The translations under genes and the position numbers were made by a program. 24,492 bases of DNA, taken from Verrucomicrobiota bacterium (GTDB lineage Bacteria; Verrucomicrobiota; Verrucomicrobiia; Limisphaerales; UBA1100). The notes below the pieces were generated by a model. It worked only from the letters and a program-made list of their open reading frames with translations. It did not search any database and was not told where the DNA came from. Where the stretch lies: NCBI GenBank assembly GCA_028872645.1, contig JAPKDK010000012.1:1-24492 (forward strand), given 5' to 3'. This document shows, piece by piece, positions 1-7,581 of this stretch (position 1 is its first letter; the number at the start of each line of letters is the position of its first letter).

Positions 1-64
1 TGCCTTAACACTTGCAATCGGGTGACGGAGAGGCATCATCGGCCTGTTCCAAACATCACATCAT

Positions 65-763
65 ATGAAAATCATTCTACTCATTCCGGTTTTACTCATC
101 GCGGCACTTACTGTTTCGGCAGGCGATCTCAATCATCCGCCGAAGGGCTTCCAGGCGCTTTTTAATGGCAAGGATCTCACCGGCTGGTGGGGGATCAAGA
201 CGGAGGACCCCGCCAAGTGGATGGCGATGGACAAGAAGGCGTTTGCTGATAAAAAAGCAAAGAGCGTTAAGGACATTCATCAGCATTGGAGCGTGAAGGG
301 CGGCATTCTCATCAATGACGGCCACGGGATGTATCTCACCACGGAAAAAAACTACGGTAACTTCGAGTTGTGGGTGGATTACAAAACCGTGGCCAAGGCC
401 GACAGCGGGATTTATCTGCGCGGCGTGCCGCAGGTGCAGATTTGGGATTACACGGACGAAAAAAAATTCAAAATCGGCGGAGACAAAGGCTCGGGCGGCT
501 TGTGGAATAACAGCAAGGGCGCGAAGGGCAAGAATCCGCTGGTGCTGGCGGACAAGCCGTTTGGTGAATGGAACAGCTTTCGCATTCGGTTGGTCGGCGA
601 AATGGTGACGGTGCATCTCAACGGCAAACTGGTGGTGGACAACGCGAAGATGGAAAATTATTTTAACCGCAAGGGCGGCATGCCCAAGCGCGGGCCGATT
701 CAATTGCAAACCCACGGCGGCGAAATCTCTTGGCGCAATGTGTTCATCAAAGAACTGAAGTAA
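65..763 (+). CDS. Secreted DUF1080 (3-keto-disaccharide hydrolase-like) protein, copy 1
   Basis: The 232-residue protein begins with a hydrophobic signal peptide (about residues 1-19, ending in VSAG) and should be exported. The next segment contains the family signature FxALFNGKDLTGWW (about residues 29-42), followed by a concanavalin-like beta-sandwich pattern including YLRGVPQVQIWDY and a closing WRNVFIKEL. These are hallmarks of DUF1080 (PF06439), a domain abundant in Verrucomicrobia and Planctomycetes. Family members are annotated as 3-keto-disaccharide hydrolases or glycan-binding proteins; the exact substrate cannot be read here. The ATG follows the TCAT at 61-64 without a recognisable Shine-Dalgarno sequence. 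The next gene starts 5 bases after the stop and is a paralogue, so the two are probably co-transcribed. Assignment to the domain is firm; the reaction is family knowledge only. Confidence 0.9.
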   Translation: MKIILLIPVLLIAALTVSAGDLNHPPKGFQALFNGKDLTGWWGIKTEDPAKWMAMDKKAFADKKAKSVKDIHQHWSVKGGILINDGHGMYLTTEKNYGNFELWVDYKTVAKADSGIYLRGVPQVQIWDYTDEKKFKIGGDKGSGGLWNNSKGAKGKNPLVLADKPFGEWNSFRIRLVGEMVTVHLNGKLVVDNAKMENYFNRKGGMPKRGPIQLQTHGGEISWRNVFIKELK

Positions 764-768
764 CCGAC

Positions 769-1401
769 ATGAAAAAACAAATCATCGCACTCACACTTTT
801 ATTGGCTCTCGGCGCGCACGCGGAGGAAAAGGGCTTCAAGTCAATATTCAACGGCAAAGACCTCACCGGTTGGGCGGGGCCGGTGCAAAATTATCAAGCC
901 GTGGACGGTACGCTGCGGTGCAAGCCGGGCAAAGGCGGAACGATTTACACGACAGAGGTGTACGGCGATTTCGTGGTGCGAATGGAAATCCTGTTGCCGA
1001 AAGGCGGCAACAACGGATTGGCCATTCGCTATCCCGGCAAGGGCGACACCGCTTACGTGGGGATGTGCGAATTGCAAGTGCTGGACAACACATCGCCGAA
1101 ATACGCGAAGCTGCATCCGGCGCAATATCATGGCTCGGCTTACGGGATGTTCCCCGCAAAGCGTGGGCATCTCAAAAAACCGGGCGAATGGAACACGCAG
1201 GAAGTCACCGTGAAAGGGTCCACCATCAAAGTGGTGCTAAACGGTGAAACCATCCTCGACTGCGATCTGAGCAAGGTGGAAAAATCCATGGCTCCGCTGG
1301 CGAAATACAAGGGACGCACGCGGAAAGAAGGCCACTTTGGTTTTGCCGGCCACGGCGCGGCAGTGGCGTTTCGCAACGTGCGCATTAAGCGGCTGAAGTA
1401 A
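769..1401 (+). CDS. Secreted DUF1080 (3-keto-disaccharide hydrolase-like) protein, copy 2
   Basis: The 210-residue protein has a signal peptide (MKKQ followed by a leucine-rich core, ending in AHA near residue 18) and then the same signature as its neighbour, GFKSIFNGKDLTGWAG. Its end, AFRNVRIKRLK, matches the WRNVFIKELK end of copy 1. I chose the ATG at 769 over the in-frame ATG at 730 because it places the signal peptide at the N-terminus; the longer form would overlap copy 1 and add 13 charged, non-signal residues. There is no clear Shine-Dalgarno sequence, so translation may be coupled to the upstream stop 5 bases away. A tandem duplication followed by divergence is the simplest origin. 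Predicted periplasmic or surface carbohydrate-active protein; substrate unknown. Confidence 0.9.
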   Translation: MKKQIIALTLLLALGAHAEEKGFKSIFNGKDLTGWAGPVQNYQAVDGTLRCKPGKGGTIYTTEVYGDFVVRMEILLPKGGNNGLAIRYPGKGDTAYVGMCELQVLDNTSPKYAKLHPAQYHGSAYGMFPAKRGHLKKPGEWNTQEVTVKGSTIKVVLNGETILDCDLSKVEKSMAPLAKYKGRTRKEGHFGFAGHGAAVAFRNVRIKRLK

Positions 1402-1427
1402 GCAGGAGGTTTTTTAAATACAGATGT

Positions 1428-1446
1428 TCAGGATATTGAATCCTGA
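1428..1446. terminator. Hairpin between convergent genes, possible bidirectional terminator
   Basis: A 7-base-pair stem (TCAGGAT / ATCCTGA) with a 5-base loop lies in the 60-base gap between the end of the DUF1080 pair and the end of the oppositely oriented TAXI gene. There is no strong U-tract on either side, only TTAT on the plus side, so it may be a weak or factor-assisted terminator. Confidence 0.4.
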
Positions 1447-1461
1447 TTATCTTGGCTATCC

Positions 1462-2802
1462 CTATTCCAGTTGCTTCTCCTGTTTCTTTTGGGCGAGGAG
1501 TTGTTGGCAGCCGTTGAGCATGCTTTGATAAATGATGAACGACCCATCGGCGGCGAGTTGCTCCTTCACCAGTTCTTCCGAGGCGCGCTGGCGGATTTTC
1601 AATAGCTCGGTTTCCAACTGATTAATTTCTTCCAAATCCGTGCCATTGTGCAGGCGATTGATGACGTCATCGATCGCCTCATAATAAGTGTCGATGCGGT
1701 TCTTTCGACTTTGGAGGTACCAGCGCTGGGCCCAAACGAGCACACTCCAAAGAATCAAAATCAGGGTGAGAATGAACCCCATGACCTCGACGTGTTTTGC
1801 AAAAAAACCGGGATCGGTTCGGCGGAAAAAATTTTCCGCGCCTGAGTGCAAGGGAAATTGTAGGTGCGCTGTGGAGGATTGTTCATCGAGACTGCTGAAG
1901 GCGGAGTGTTTTTGGGACAGCGCCGCGCGATGTTCATAGAGAGTGCGGGTGAGGGTTTCGGCGATTTCATCGGACAGATCCGTGTGGCACGCGAGTACGG
2001 CTTTCACGCCCACCGTGCCGATGGGTTGAGCCGGTTGTCCGGGATAGGCCAGTAAAGGAATGGTGTGTGGCGACACGTACGGGTAATGGACACGGAACCC
2101 ATCGGCCAGGGTTTGCGCCACCGCTTTTGCCTCGCCGGCCTTGGCGTGCGGAAATGAAGTGGCCGGAGTGAGCGGAGCCAGCGGGGTGAGGCGCACGTGA
2201 CCGGATTGCAGGGCACGTTGGCAGGCGTCGCTTCCGAGCCCGGTGAGGAGGAGTAGTGCGTCCACTTCGCCCGCTATCAGTTTGGCTGTGGCCTCTTTCA
2301 AGGTAAAGTTCACCAGCGTGAGTTGGCTTTCTTTTAAACCGGCGAAGCGAAGGAATTCGCGTGTGAATTTTTCTGAGCCACTTCTTTTGGGGCCGAGGGC
2401 GACTGTTTTGTCGGCAAGATCGCGAATGGAATGGATACCCGCCTCGCGGTGGCACAGGAAGTGCAGTAGCTCCGGGTGAACGGCGGTGAGGCTGCGCACA
2501 TGCGCGGTGGCTGGGGTATCGTTTTGCAGTAGGGCGAGGTTTACGGTTTGTTTTTGCAACTGGTCGGCGTTGTCGCGGCTGCCCGTGGTTTCCACCAGTT
2601 GAATGTGAAGATGAGGGTGTGCCTGTTGCACTTCGGTGGCGATCGCCTGGCCCAGTTCGTAATAAAGCCCGCCGCGTTGGCCGGTGGCAAAGATGAGGGT
2701 AGTCTTATCGGGTGTGAACCATTGCGTTGCCATGAAGCCCACGGCCAGTGCGCCTAGCAGCCCGAAGGCAATGAGCCGTTTGCGAATGGATGGGGTTTCC
2801 AT
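1462..2802 (-). CDS. TAXI-family TRAP transporter solute receptor, membrane-anchored
   Basis: The 446-residue protein has an N-terminal membrane segment (about residues 9-27) and then the TAXI receptor core: LIFATGQRGGLYYELGQAIA (about 36-55), VETTGSRDNADQL, and NLALLQNDTPAT. TAXI proteins are substrate-binding receptors for TRAP transporters. The core is followed by a second transmembrane helix (about 342-360) and a charged cytoplasmic tail of about 85 residues rich in E, Q and K with coiled-coil character. The gene begins 10 bases after the stop of the pseudopilin–thioredoxin gene and is presumably co-transcribed with it. No TRAP permease (DctM or DctQM) lies in this window, so the receptor is an orphan here; sensing rather than transport is possible. 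Family assignment is good; ligand unknown. Confidence 0.85.
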   Translation of the reverse strand: METPSIRKRLIAFGLLGALAVGFMATQWFTPDKTTLIFATGQRGGLYYELGQAIATEVQQAHPHLHIQLVETTGSRDNADQLQKQTVNLALLQNDTPATAHVRSLTAVHPELLHFLCHREAGIHSIRDLADKTVALGPKRSGSEKFTREFLRFAGLKESQLTLVNFTLKEATAKLIAGEVDALLLLTGLGSDACQRALQSGHVRLTPLAPLTPATSFPHAKAGEAKAVAQTLADGFRVHYPYVSPHTIPLLAYPGQPAQPIGTVGVKAVLACHTDLSDEIAETLTRTLYEHRAALSQKHSAFSSLDEQSSTAHLQFPLHSGAENFFRRTDPGFFAKHVEVMGFILTLILILWSVLVWAQRWYLQSRKNRIDTYYEAIDDVINRLHNGTDLEEINQLETELLKIRQRASEELVKEQLAADGSFIIYQSMLNGCQQLLAQKKQEKQLE

Positions 2803-2812
2803 ATGCTGCTAT

Positions 2813-3949
2813 TTACTGGCCTCGGGCCCAGGCGACGTAGGGAGTAACCGGGCCGCGCGTGTAACCCTCGCGTCGGCGTATTTCCTTGCCGGTTTCGCCG
2901 TTGAGGATGATTTGTGTGGGGAAATTTTGCACGCCGAAGCTCGCCTTGAGCCGATCATTTTCCCGTTCCGTGTCGGGGTTTACGCCGCGATTAATCGGGA
3001 AATCACAAATATGAATCACCAAGCCTTCGGAGGCAAAGGCCGTCCATAGGCGGTGCTGTAGCACAGTTTTTTCCAACGCCATGCAGGGGGGACACCAGTC
3101 TGAGCCGGTGAACAGCAGGTAGACGTTCTTGTTTTCTTCCTTGGCGCGCGCCAGTGAGGCGGTAAGGCCGCGCAGCACGCGTTCGGTTTGGTCGGTTTTG
3201 CCGTCGCCGTGCAATACGCGGGTGCTGGCCTTGCCGAGGGTGACACCGCCAACGGATTCGATGTGCGGCTTCACCAGCATCCCGGCGCTGCTGAGGTCGC
3301 CGTCATTGCAAAGCTTGGCGCTGCCGTCGGCCATCACCATTTGCCCCTGTCCGGCAAACAGGCTGGTCATTGCGGTGGGTGGTGGGTTGCCCTGTTCATC
3401 CTCATCGTCGCTGCCGGCCCAGTGCGCGGTGACGAGATCGGCCGAGGAAAGATTGCGTGTGGCGGCCAAAATGGTGGAAGGTCGGCCAAAGTCGCCGCCT
3501 TGTATGAACACATAACTCAGCGCTTTGTTGGGAATGGGCTTTCCGTCTCGGGTATTAAATTTTTTCCAATCCATCACCGCCTGTTCGTTGGCGGCTTCGC
3601 GGGTGGCGTCGCAGGGGGACCATAAAATCTTGGCGGTGACCACGTCGCGCTTGAGATCGCGGATGGCATACACCGAGCCGGGATCGGGCGAGAAGTTGCC
3701 GCCGAAGTGGTTGGCCTGTCCGCTGGGGGTGAGCTGCCAGGGCATGCGGTCATCGTTATCAAGCGAGAACATGATGAGCGCTTTGCCTTGTTGGCTGAGG
3801 TTGCTCATGCATTGGATGCGCTTGGCCTTGGCCATGGCGCGGGCGAGGGTGGGGAGCAGCATGCTGGCGAGGATGCCAATGATGGCAATGACGACGAGCA
3901 TCTCGATGAGGGTGAACCCGCGGGGCTTGGGCACTCGGGGCTTGATCAT
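2813..3949 (-). CDS. Type II pseudopilin fused to a thioredoxin-like domain
   Basis: A 378-residue protein with two unrelated modules. Residues 1-40 form a textbook prepilin signal: a basic leader ending in Gly11, then FTLIEMLVV with the conserved Glu at mature position 5 and a hydrophobic helix. The middle (about 45-215) is the pseudopilin head common in Verrucomicrobia and Planctomycetes, including the QMVMADGSAKL motif. Residues about 255-378 form a thioredoxin fold: VYLLFTGSDWCPPCMALE with the redox pair Cys286/Cys289, and the cis-proline loop NFPTQ (Pro344). The prepilin helix would anchor the protein with its head outside the inner membrane, so the thioredoxin domain should act in the periplasm or at a pseudopilus. 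The frame is open across the junction with no sign of a misjoined pair of genes. Role inferred: thiol–disulfide exchange or disulfide reduction linked to secretion; partners unknown. Confidence 0.88.
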   Translation of the reverse strand: MIKPRVPKPRGFTLIEMLVVIAIIGILASMLLPTLARAMAKAKRIQCMSNLSQQGKALIMFSLDNDDRMPWQLTPSGQANHFGGNFSPDPGSVYAIRDLKRDVVTAKILWSPCDATREAANEQAVMDWKKFNTRDGKPIPNKALSYVFIQGGDFGRPSTILAATRNLSSADLVTAHWAGSDDEDEQGNPPPTAMTSLFAGQGQMVMADGSAKLCNDGDLSSAGMLVKPHIESVGGVTLGKASTRVLHGDGKTDQTERVLRGLTASLARAKEENKNVYLLFTGSDWCPPCMALEKTVLQHRLWTAFASEGLVIHICDFPINRGVNPDTERENDRLKASFGVQNFPTQIILNGETGKEIRRREGYTRGPVTPYVAWARGQ

Positions 3950-3955
3950 AAGAAA

Positions 3956-3984
3956 AAGATACTCCGAGTTGGATTATTTCGCAA
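3956..3984 (-). promoter_or_regulatory. Predicted leaderless promoter of the pseudopilin–thioredoxin gene
   Basis: Read on the minus strand: -35 TTGCGA (3984-3979), 17-base spacer, -10 TATCTT (3961-3956), then only 6 bases before the ATG at 3949. Transcription starting 6-8 bases after the -10 would begin at or beside the start codon. No Shine-Dalgarno sequence could fit. The same layout is seen at other unit heads in the window. Confidence 0.55.
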
Positions 3985-4045
3985 GGATTCAAGAGGAATC
4001 ACCTTGAAATCGGGGCGTTTTGCTAGTAGTCTCTCGATCCCAAAA

Positions 4046-4065
4046 AGGAGCCGGGCGAGTGCCCG
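4046..4065 (+). promoter_or_regulatory. hemB ribosome binding site followed by a small hairpin
   Basis: AGGAG at 4046-4050 is a good Shine-Dalgarno core but lies 22 bases from the ATG at 4073, too far for normal use. Between them is a hairpin: CGGGC (4052-4056), loop GAGT, GCCCG (4061-4065). If folded, it leaves one base before and seven bases after, giving an effective spacing of about 8 bases. No other in-frame start lies nearer the AGGAG. Bridging is an inference from geometry. Confidence 0.4.
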
Positions 4066-4072
4066 CACAGTT

Positions 4073-5089
4073 ATGGATGCCGCCCAAAATCTGCCCCGCC
4101 GACCGCGCCGCCTCCGCCGCGATGCGGCTACGCGTGCGCTTTTGCAGGAAACGCACGTGACGGTGGATGATTTGATTTGGCCGCTCTTTGTGAAGGACGG
4201 CGAGGGCGATGCCGAAGCGGTGCCTTCGATGCCCGGCGTGTCGCGGCATACGATTGAGGGTTTGGTGGACGAATGTCGCGAGGCGAGTGAGGCGGGCATC
4301 AAGGCCGTGGCGTTGTTTCCGGTGACGCCTGCGGAGCGGAAGGATGCCCAAGGCACCGAGGCTCTCAATCCTAATTGCCTCGTACTGCGCGCGGTGCGGG
4401 CGTTGAAAAAAGCGCTGCCGGAACTGCTTGTCATCACCGATGTGGCACTGGATCCTTACACGACCCACGGCCACGATGGCGAACTCAACGCCGAGGGCAC
4501 GGACGTGGACAACGACGCCACAGTGGCGATTTTGGCCAAGATGGCAGTTTGTCACGCGGAAGCCGGTGTGGATTGGGTGGCACCATCGGACATGATGGAT
4601 GGCCGCGTGGGAGCCATCCGCACCGCGCTCGATGCCGCCGGGCACACGGGCGTTTCCATTCTCGCGTATTCGGCAAAATACGCCTCGGCATTTTACGGCC
4701 CCTTTCGCGATGCCGTCGGCAGTCAGTCGGCAACTGGCACGGCGTATCTTGACAAGCGCACTTATCAACTCAACCCCGCCAACCCTCGCGAAAGTATGGT
4801 AGAAGTGGCGCTGGATATTGAAGAGGGCGCGGATATTTTGATGGTGAAACCTGCCGGAGCATATCTCGACATTCTCTGCCGAATGCGCCAGCTCACAGAC
4901 TTGCCGCTGGCAGCGTATCAAGTTTCCGGTGAGTACGCGCAAATTCATGCCGCCGCGGAGCGCGGTTGGCTGGATCTCGCCGCCACGCGCGACGAATCGC
5001 TGCTGGCCATCAAACGCGCGGGCGCGGACCTCATCCTCACTTACTTTGCCAAAGACATTGCCCAAGCATTGCAAACGGTTAATGAGTAA
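4073..5089 (+). CDS. hemB: Delta-aminolevulinic acid dehydratase (porphobilinogen synthase)
   Basis: The enzyme condenses two 5-aminolevulinate molecules to porphobilinogen in the cytoplasm, the second committed step of tetrapyrrole synthesis. The 338-residue length is normal. Both catalytic lysines are visible: Lys202 in ILAYSAKYASAFYGPF and Lys259 in LMVKPAGAYLDI. The metal loop reads TDVALDPYTTHGHDG (about 122-136), with Asp123, Ala125 and Asp127 where zinc enzymes have cysteines, so this is the aspartate-type, zinc-independent, magnesium-responsive class seen in Pseudomonas. The frame stays open upstream to 3707, but that part is antisense to the pseudopilin gene; the ATG at 4073 matches the family's N-terminus. 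Its stop overlaps the start of the next gene by 8 bases. No other haem genes are in the window. Confidence 0.97.
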   Translation: MDAAQNLPRRPRRLRRDAATRALLQETHVTVDDLIWPLFVKDGEGDAEAVPSMPGVSRHTIEGLVDECREASEAGIKAVALFPVTPAERKDAQGTEALNPNCLVLRAVRALKKALPELLVITDVALDPYTTHGHDGELNAEGTDVDNDATVAILAKMAVCHAEAGVDWVAPSDMMDGRVGAIRTALDAAGHTGVSILAYSAKYASAFYGPFRDAVGSQSATGTAYLDKRTYQLNPANPRESMVEVALDIEEGADILMVKPAGAYLDILCRMRQLTDLPLAAYQVSGEYAQIHAAAERGWLDLAATRDESLLAIKRAGADLILTYFAKDIAQALQTVNE

Positions 5090-6527
5090 TACGGTGACAG
5101 ACATCGCCGTTCTCGAGGCATTTGATTTTTCTGATTGTCTAGGCGTTTCCTTCGGCGACGCTCATCAGACCCCGTGGCGCACCGACATCCCCTATCCCGA
5201 TGGCCTACGACGCGCGCTGGTGCATTTTCAAGAAATAGAATCGGACCTGCCGCATGCCGACTGGCGGCACGGCATGTACCGGTTCCAGATCGATCTTGTG
5301 CAGCGCGGCTATCTTCAATCCTTTCACCTTGAGACCGGCCGCGCCATCACTACCCGCTGCTCGCTGCCCGCCCATGGCGATACGGTACTCAATCCCGTGT
5401 TCTATCGCTTCGATGATCCTGAGGAGCATTATTTAATTGTCGGTTTTCATCCGCCACGATTGGTGGGTTTTTATTTTCCCAAACGCAAACAAGTGGTGAG
5501 CATCATGAACCACGCGCATCCGGTGCTGCAAATGGGCTGGGAACCGGCACGGCTGGCAATGAGCTGCCGGATGCTGGAGGAGCTGCTGCTCGGCCGCGAG
5601 GCGGCGGTGGCCGCCTATTGCGAGGGAGAGGCGGACCATCGGCTGGTGCTCACACAGTCCTTTCACCCCAACGCCGGCCATCAATTGCGCGAGGAGTTTC
5701 CGTTGTTGTGGAAACTGTTCAACGAAAACGAATCGGCTGCCGCGTTGTTGACCGGGCCGTTTGATATTCTTGGCTTGTCGCAGCAATTGCCTTTGGCAGT
5801 GGCGCGTGAAGCGATTTCGCTCGATGAATCCGAGGCCCCCTGGGCGGTTACTTTTTTTGATGCGGTACTTGAGAGAGGCCTGTTGATTGGCCGCATGGGA
5901 TGTACCTCGCACATGCCCGAGGCGATGCAAGCGGCACTGCAGGAGGGCTTTCGCCGGCGGCATCCGGCGGAGCACGCCCAAATGCGGGCGCAGCTTCGCG
6001 ACCGTTGGCCGGTGGTGTGGCTGACGCTTCGCCAGCATAACCGTAAGTGGGTGGATGAAGGGGCGAACTTGGGCCGCTTGGCGGAAGCGGTCACAGAAAA
6101 ATTTCCGCGCGCGGCGTTTATTTTGGATGGCATGGGAGATGTGCGCGGGAGCGCGGATGAAATTTTGGAAACCAGCGCTCACATTGTGGATGCGGTGGGA
6201 AGTTCGTTTACCGAGGCGCTGGCATGCTTCAGCCTTTGTGATAGTTACGTAATGCCTTACAGCAATTCCTGCGCACTGCACATGGTGGATCCGCGCCCCG
6301 GCGTGGTGCACGGGTTGAAGGGTTGGATTCCGGATGAACCTTTTGAGCCGGCGATCACAGAAAACAAAGTGCTCGCGCGCGTGGTGCACGGCGAAAAACA
6401 TCCTTCCGGTGACCGCGATTACGACGCTTGGGTAACCACTTGCGACTACGATTTGTCCGGCGACTTGGTACTTGCTACACTGCTGGAGGTACTCGCCGAG
6501 TTGCCTCCGCGCGATTCCACCAAGTGA
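5082..6527 (+). CDS. Uncharacterised 481-residue protein, possibly glycosyltransferase-like
   Basis: I do not recognise a named family. The protein has no signal peptide or transmembrane helix, so it is probably cytoplasmic. The C-terminal half (about residues 310-450) has the rhythm of a GT-B nucleotide-sugar domain: a strand VVWLTLRQHNRKW, a helix, a strand AAFILDGMGD, then SFTEALACFSLCDSYVMPYSNSCALHMV, resembling the donor-site region where such enzymes check for a missing or dispersed ligand. The N-terminal half contains LIVGFHPPRLVGFYFPKRKQVVS and may bind the acceptor. The start is the ATG inside the end of hemB, overlapping it by 8 bases, so translation is probably coupled. The last 82 bases overlap the oppositely oriented mscS-like gene. 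The glycosyltransferase idea is a guess from secondary-structure pattern only; that the gene is real is well supported by the long frame and position. Confidence 0.7.
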   Translation: MSNTVTDIAVLEAFDFSDCLGVSFGDAHQTPWRTDIPYPDGLRRALVHFQEIESDLPHADWRHGMYRFQIDLVQRGYLQSFHLETGRAITTRCSLPAHGDTVLNPVFYRFDDPEEHYLIVGFHPPRLVGFYFPKRKQVVSIMNHAHPVLQMGWEPARLAMSCRMLEELLLGREAAVAAYCEGEADHRLVLTQSFHPNAGHQLREEFPLLWKLFNENESAAALLTGPFDILGLSQQLPLAVAREAISLDESEAPWAVTFFDAVLERGLLIGRMGCTSHMPEAMQAALQEGFRRRHPAEHAQMRAQLRDRWPVVWLTLRQHNRKWVDEGANLGRLAEAVTEKFPRAAFILDGMGDVRGSADEILETSAHIVDAVGSSFTEALACFSLCDSYVMPYSNSCALHMVDPRPGVVHGLKGWIPDEPFEPAITENKVLARVVHGEKHPSGDRDYDAWVTTCDYDLSGDLVLATLLEVLAELPPRDSTK

Positions 6528-7558
6528 GTGGTGGGGGTGCTGATGTTGAGGCCAAACTCTTCCTGTAGTTCGTAGGCCGCAAGGTTTACCGCATCGCGCA
6601 CGGCCAGCATTCTGTGTGGATTATTCAAAACGTACATAAGTCGCCATCGCGCGGCATGGTCTTCGTTTTCCTTGAGGGCGATAAGAGCATCCTCTTTTAC
6701 ATCCATGCCCTCACCGGTCTCGGAGGCTTGCTTATGCACGGCTTGCAGAAAGTTGCGCACGGTTTCCACAGACGCACCGTAGCCAATTTTGAAATCAACG
6801 TAATCCTTGAAAGGGCCACCGGGGTTTCGTTTGTAGAGATCCACACGATTGGTGAGCAGGCAGGCGTTGGGCAGCATGATGTCGTGGCCGTGCACGAGGT
6901 CGCGCACGTGGGTTTGGCGCGCACGGATTTCGAGTACAATGCCGAGCAGGTTTTCGGCAGGGATGGCAATCACATCACCGCGCCCGAGGCGTTCGCTGCT
7001 GATCAGGAGAATGCCGCTGAGAAAATCGCGCATCCAATAATCCTTGGTGATGAACACCAGCAACGCGAGGAAGCCGAGCACTCCGGTGGTTTGCAGGGAA
7101 TCTTTGAGCCCCCAAATATTGATGAGTACCACCACCGAGCCCACCAAAATAATGAAGTACGCCAACAGCTCCAGTGTCCGCGAGGTGGAGGTTTCCACTC
7201 GGCGTGTAAACCCCATTACGATGCTGGCCGTGCCGTATCGCGCCAGCAGCTTCACCTCTGCGAAATGTAGAATCAGATAGGCGCAGAGCAGGGTGAGTCC
7301 GGACTGGCTAATTTGTTCGGCTGGAAACCGGTCGCTTTGAATGGCCACCGAGAAAATAAAAGTAATGAACACGACGAGGTTGAAGCCGTGCAAAATTCGC
7401 AACCGCGATTTCATCCGCGCCTCATCCTGTATGGCGCCGTAGTGTGAGGCGATAGTGTTGGAAAAAATGTAAACGAGAATGTTCACCCCGAACGTGAACC
7501 ACTCAATGACTTCCACCGACGTGAGGCGTGGCAGGATTTGAGTGTTCCAAAATTCCAT
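6446..7558 (-). CDS. MscS-family mechanosensitive ion channel
   Basis: The 370-residue protein has about five hydrophobic helices (roughly 18-38, 56-74, 84-104, 129-149, 157-175). The last is followed by the MscS signature region GFLALLVFITKDYWMRDFLSGILLISSERLGRGDVIAI, the pore helix leading into the beta domain that lines the cytoplasmic vestibule. Family members release solutes on hypo-osmotic shock from the inner membrane. Length and helix count exceed E. coli MscS (286 residues, three helices). The C-terminal 27 residues are serine- and threonine-rich, low in complexity, and encoded antisense to the end of the preceding plus-strand gene. The gene starts 23 bases after the Sel1/LysM lipoprotein stop and is probably co-transcribed with it. 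Confidence 0.92.
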   Translation of the reverse strand: MEFWNTQILPRLTSVEVIEWFTFGVNILVYIFSNTIASHYGAIQDEARMKSRLRILHGFNLVVFITFIFSVAIQSDRFPAEQISQSGLTLLCAYLILHFAEVKLLARYGTASIVMGFTRRVETSTSRTLELLAYFIILVGSVVVLINIWGLKDSLQTTGVLGFLALLVFITKDYWMRDFLSGILLISSERLGRGDVIAIPAENLLGIVLEIRARQTHVRDLVHGHDIMLPNACLLTNRVDLYKRNPGGPFKDYVDFKIGYGASVETVRNFLQAVHKQASETGEGMDVKEDALIALKENEDHAARWRLMYVLNNPHRMLAVRDAVNLAAYELQEEFGLNISTPTTHLVESRGGNSASTSSSVASTKSPDKS

Positions 7559-7581
7559 CGTAGAAAAGATGCGTGACGTCT

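Noticed and set aside
4004..4032. A sigma-70 promoter for hemB (TTGAAA, 17 bases, TAGTCT)
   Set aside because: The -10 matches at only three positions, so I did not list it as a feature, though its location is suitable.
3707..4072. Open extension of the hemB frame upstream, giving a 460-residue protein
   Set aside because: It is antisense to the well-supported pseudopilin gene, has no similarity to the HemB N-terminus, and the ATG at 4073 gives a normal family length.
3989..5104. A 371-codon open frame on the minus strand across hemB
   Set aside because: It is a shadow of the high-GC hemB gene; the translation has no domain and is rich in His, Arg and Cys as expected from reverse frames.
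5433..6401. A 322-codon minus-strand open frame across the 481-residue gene
   Set aside because: Its composition is typical of antisense frames (His, Arg, Gln), with no motif; the plus-strand frame is longer and coupled to hemB.
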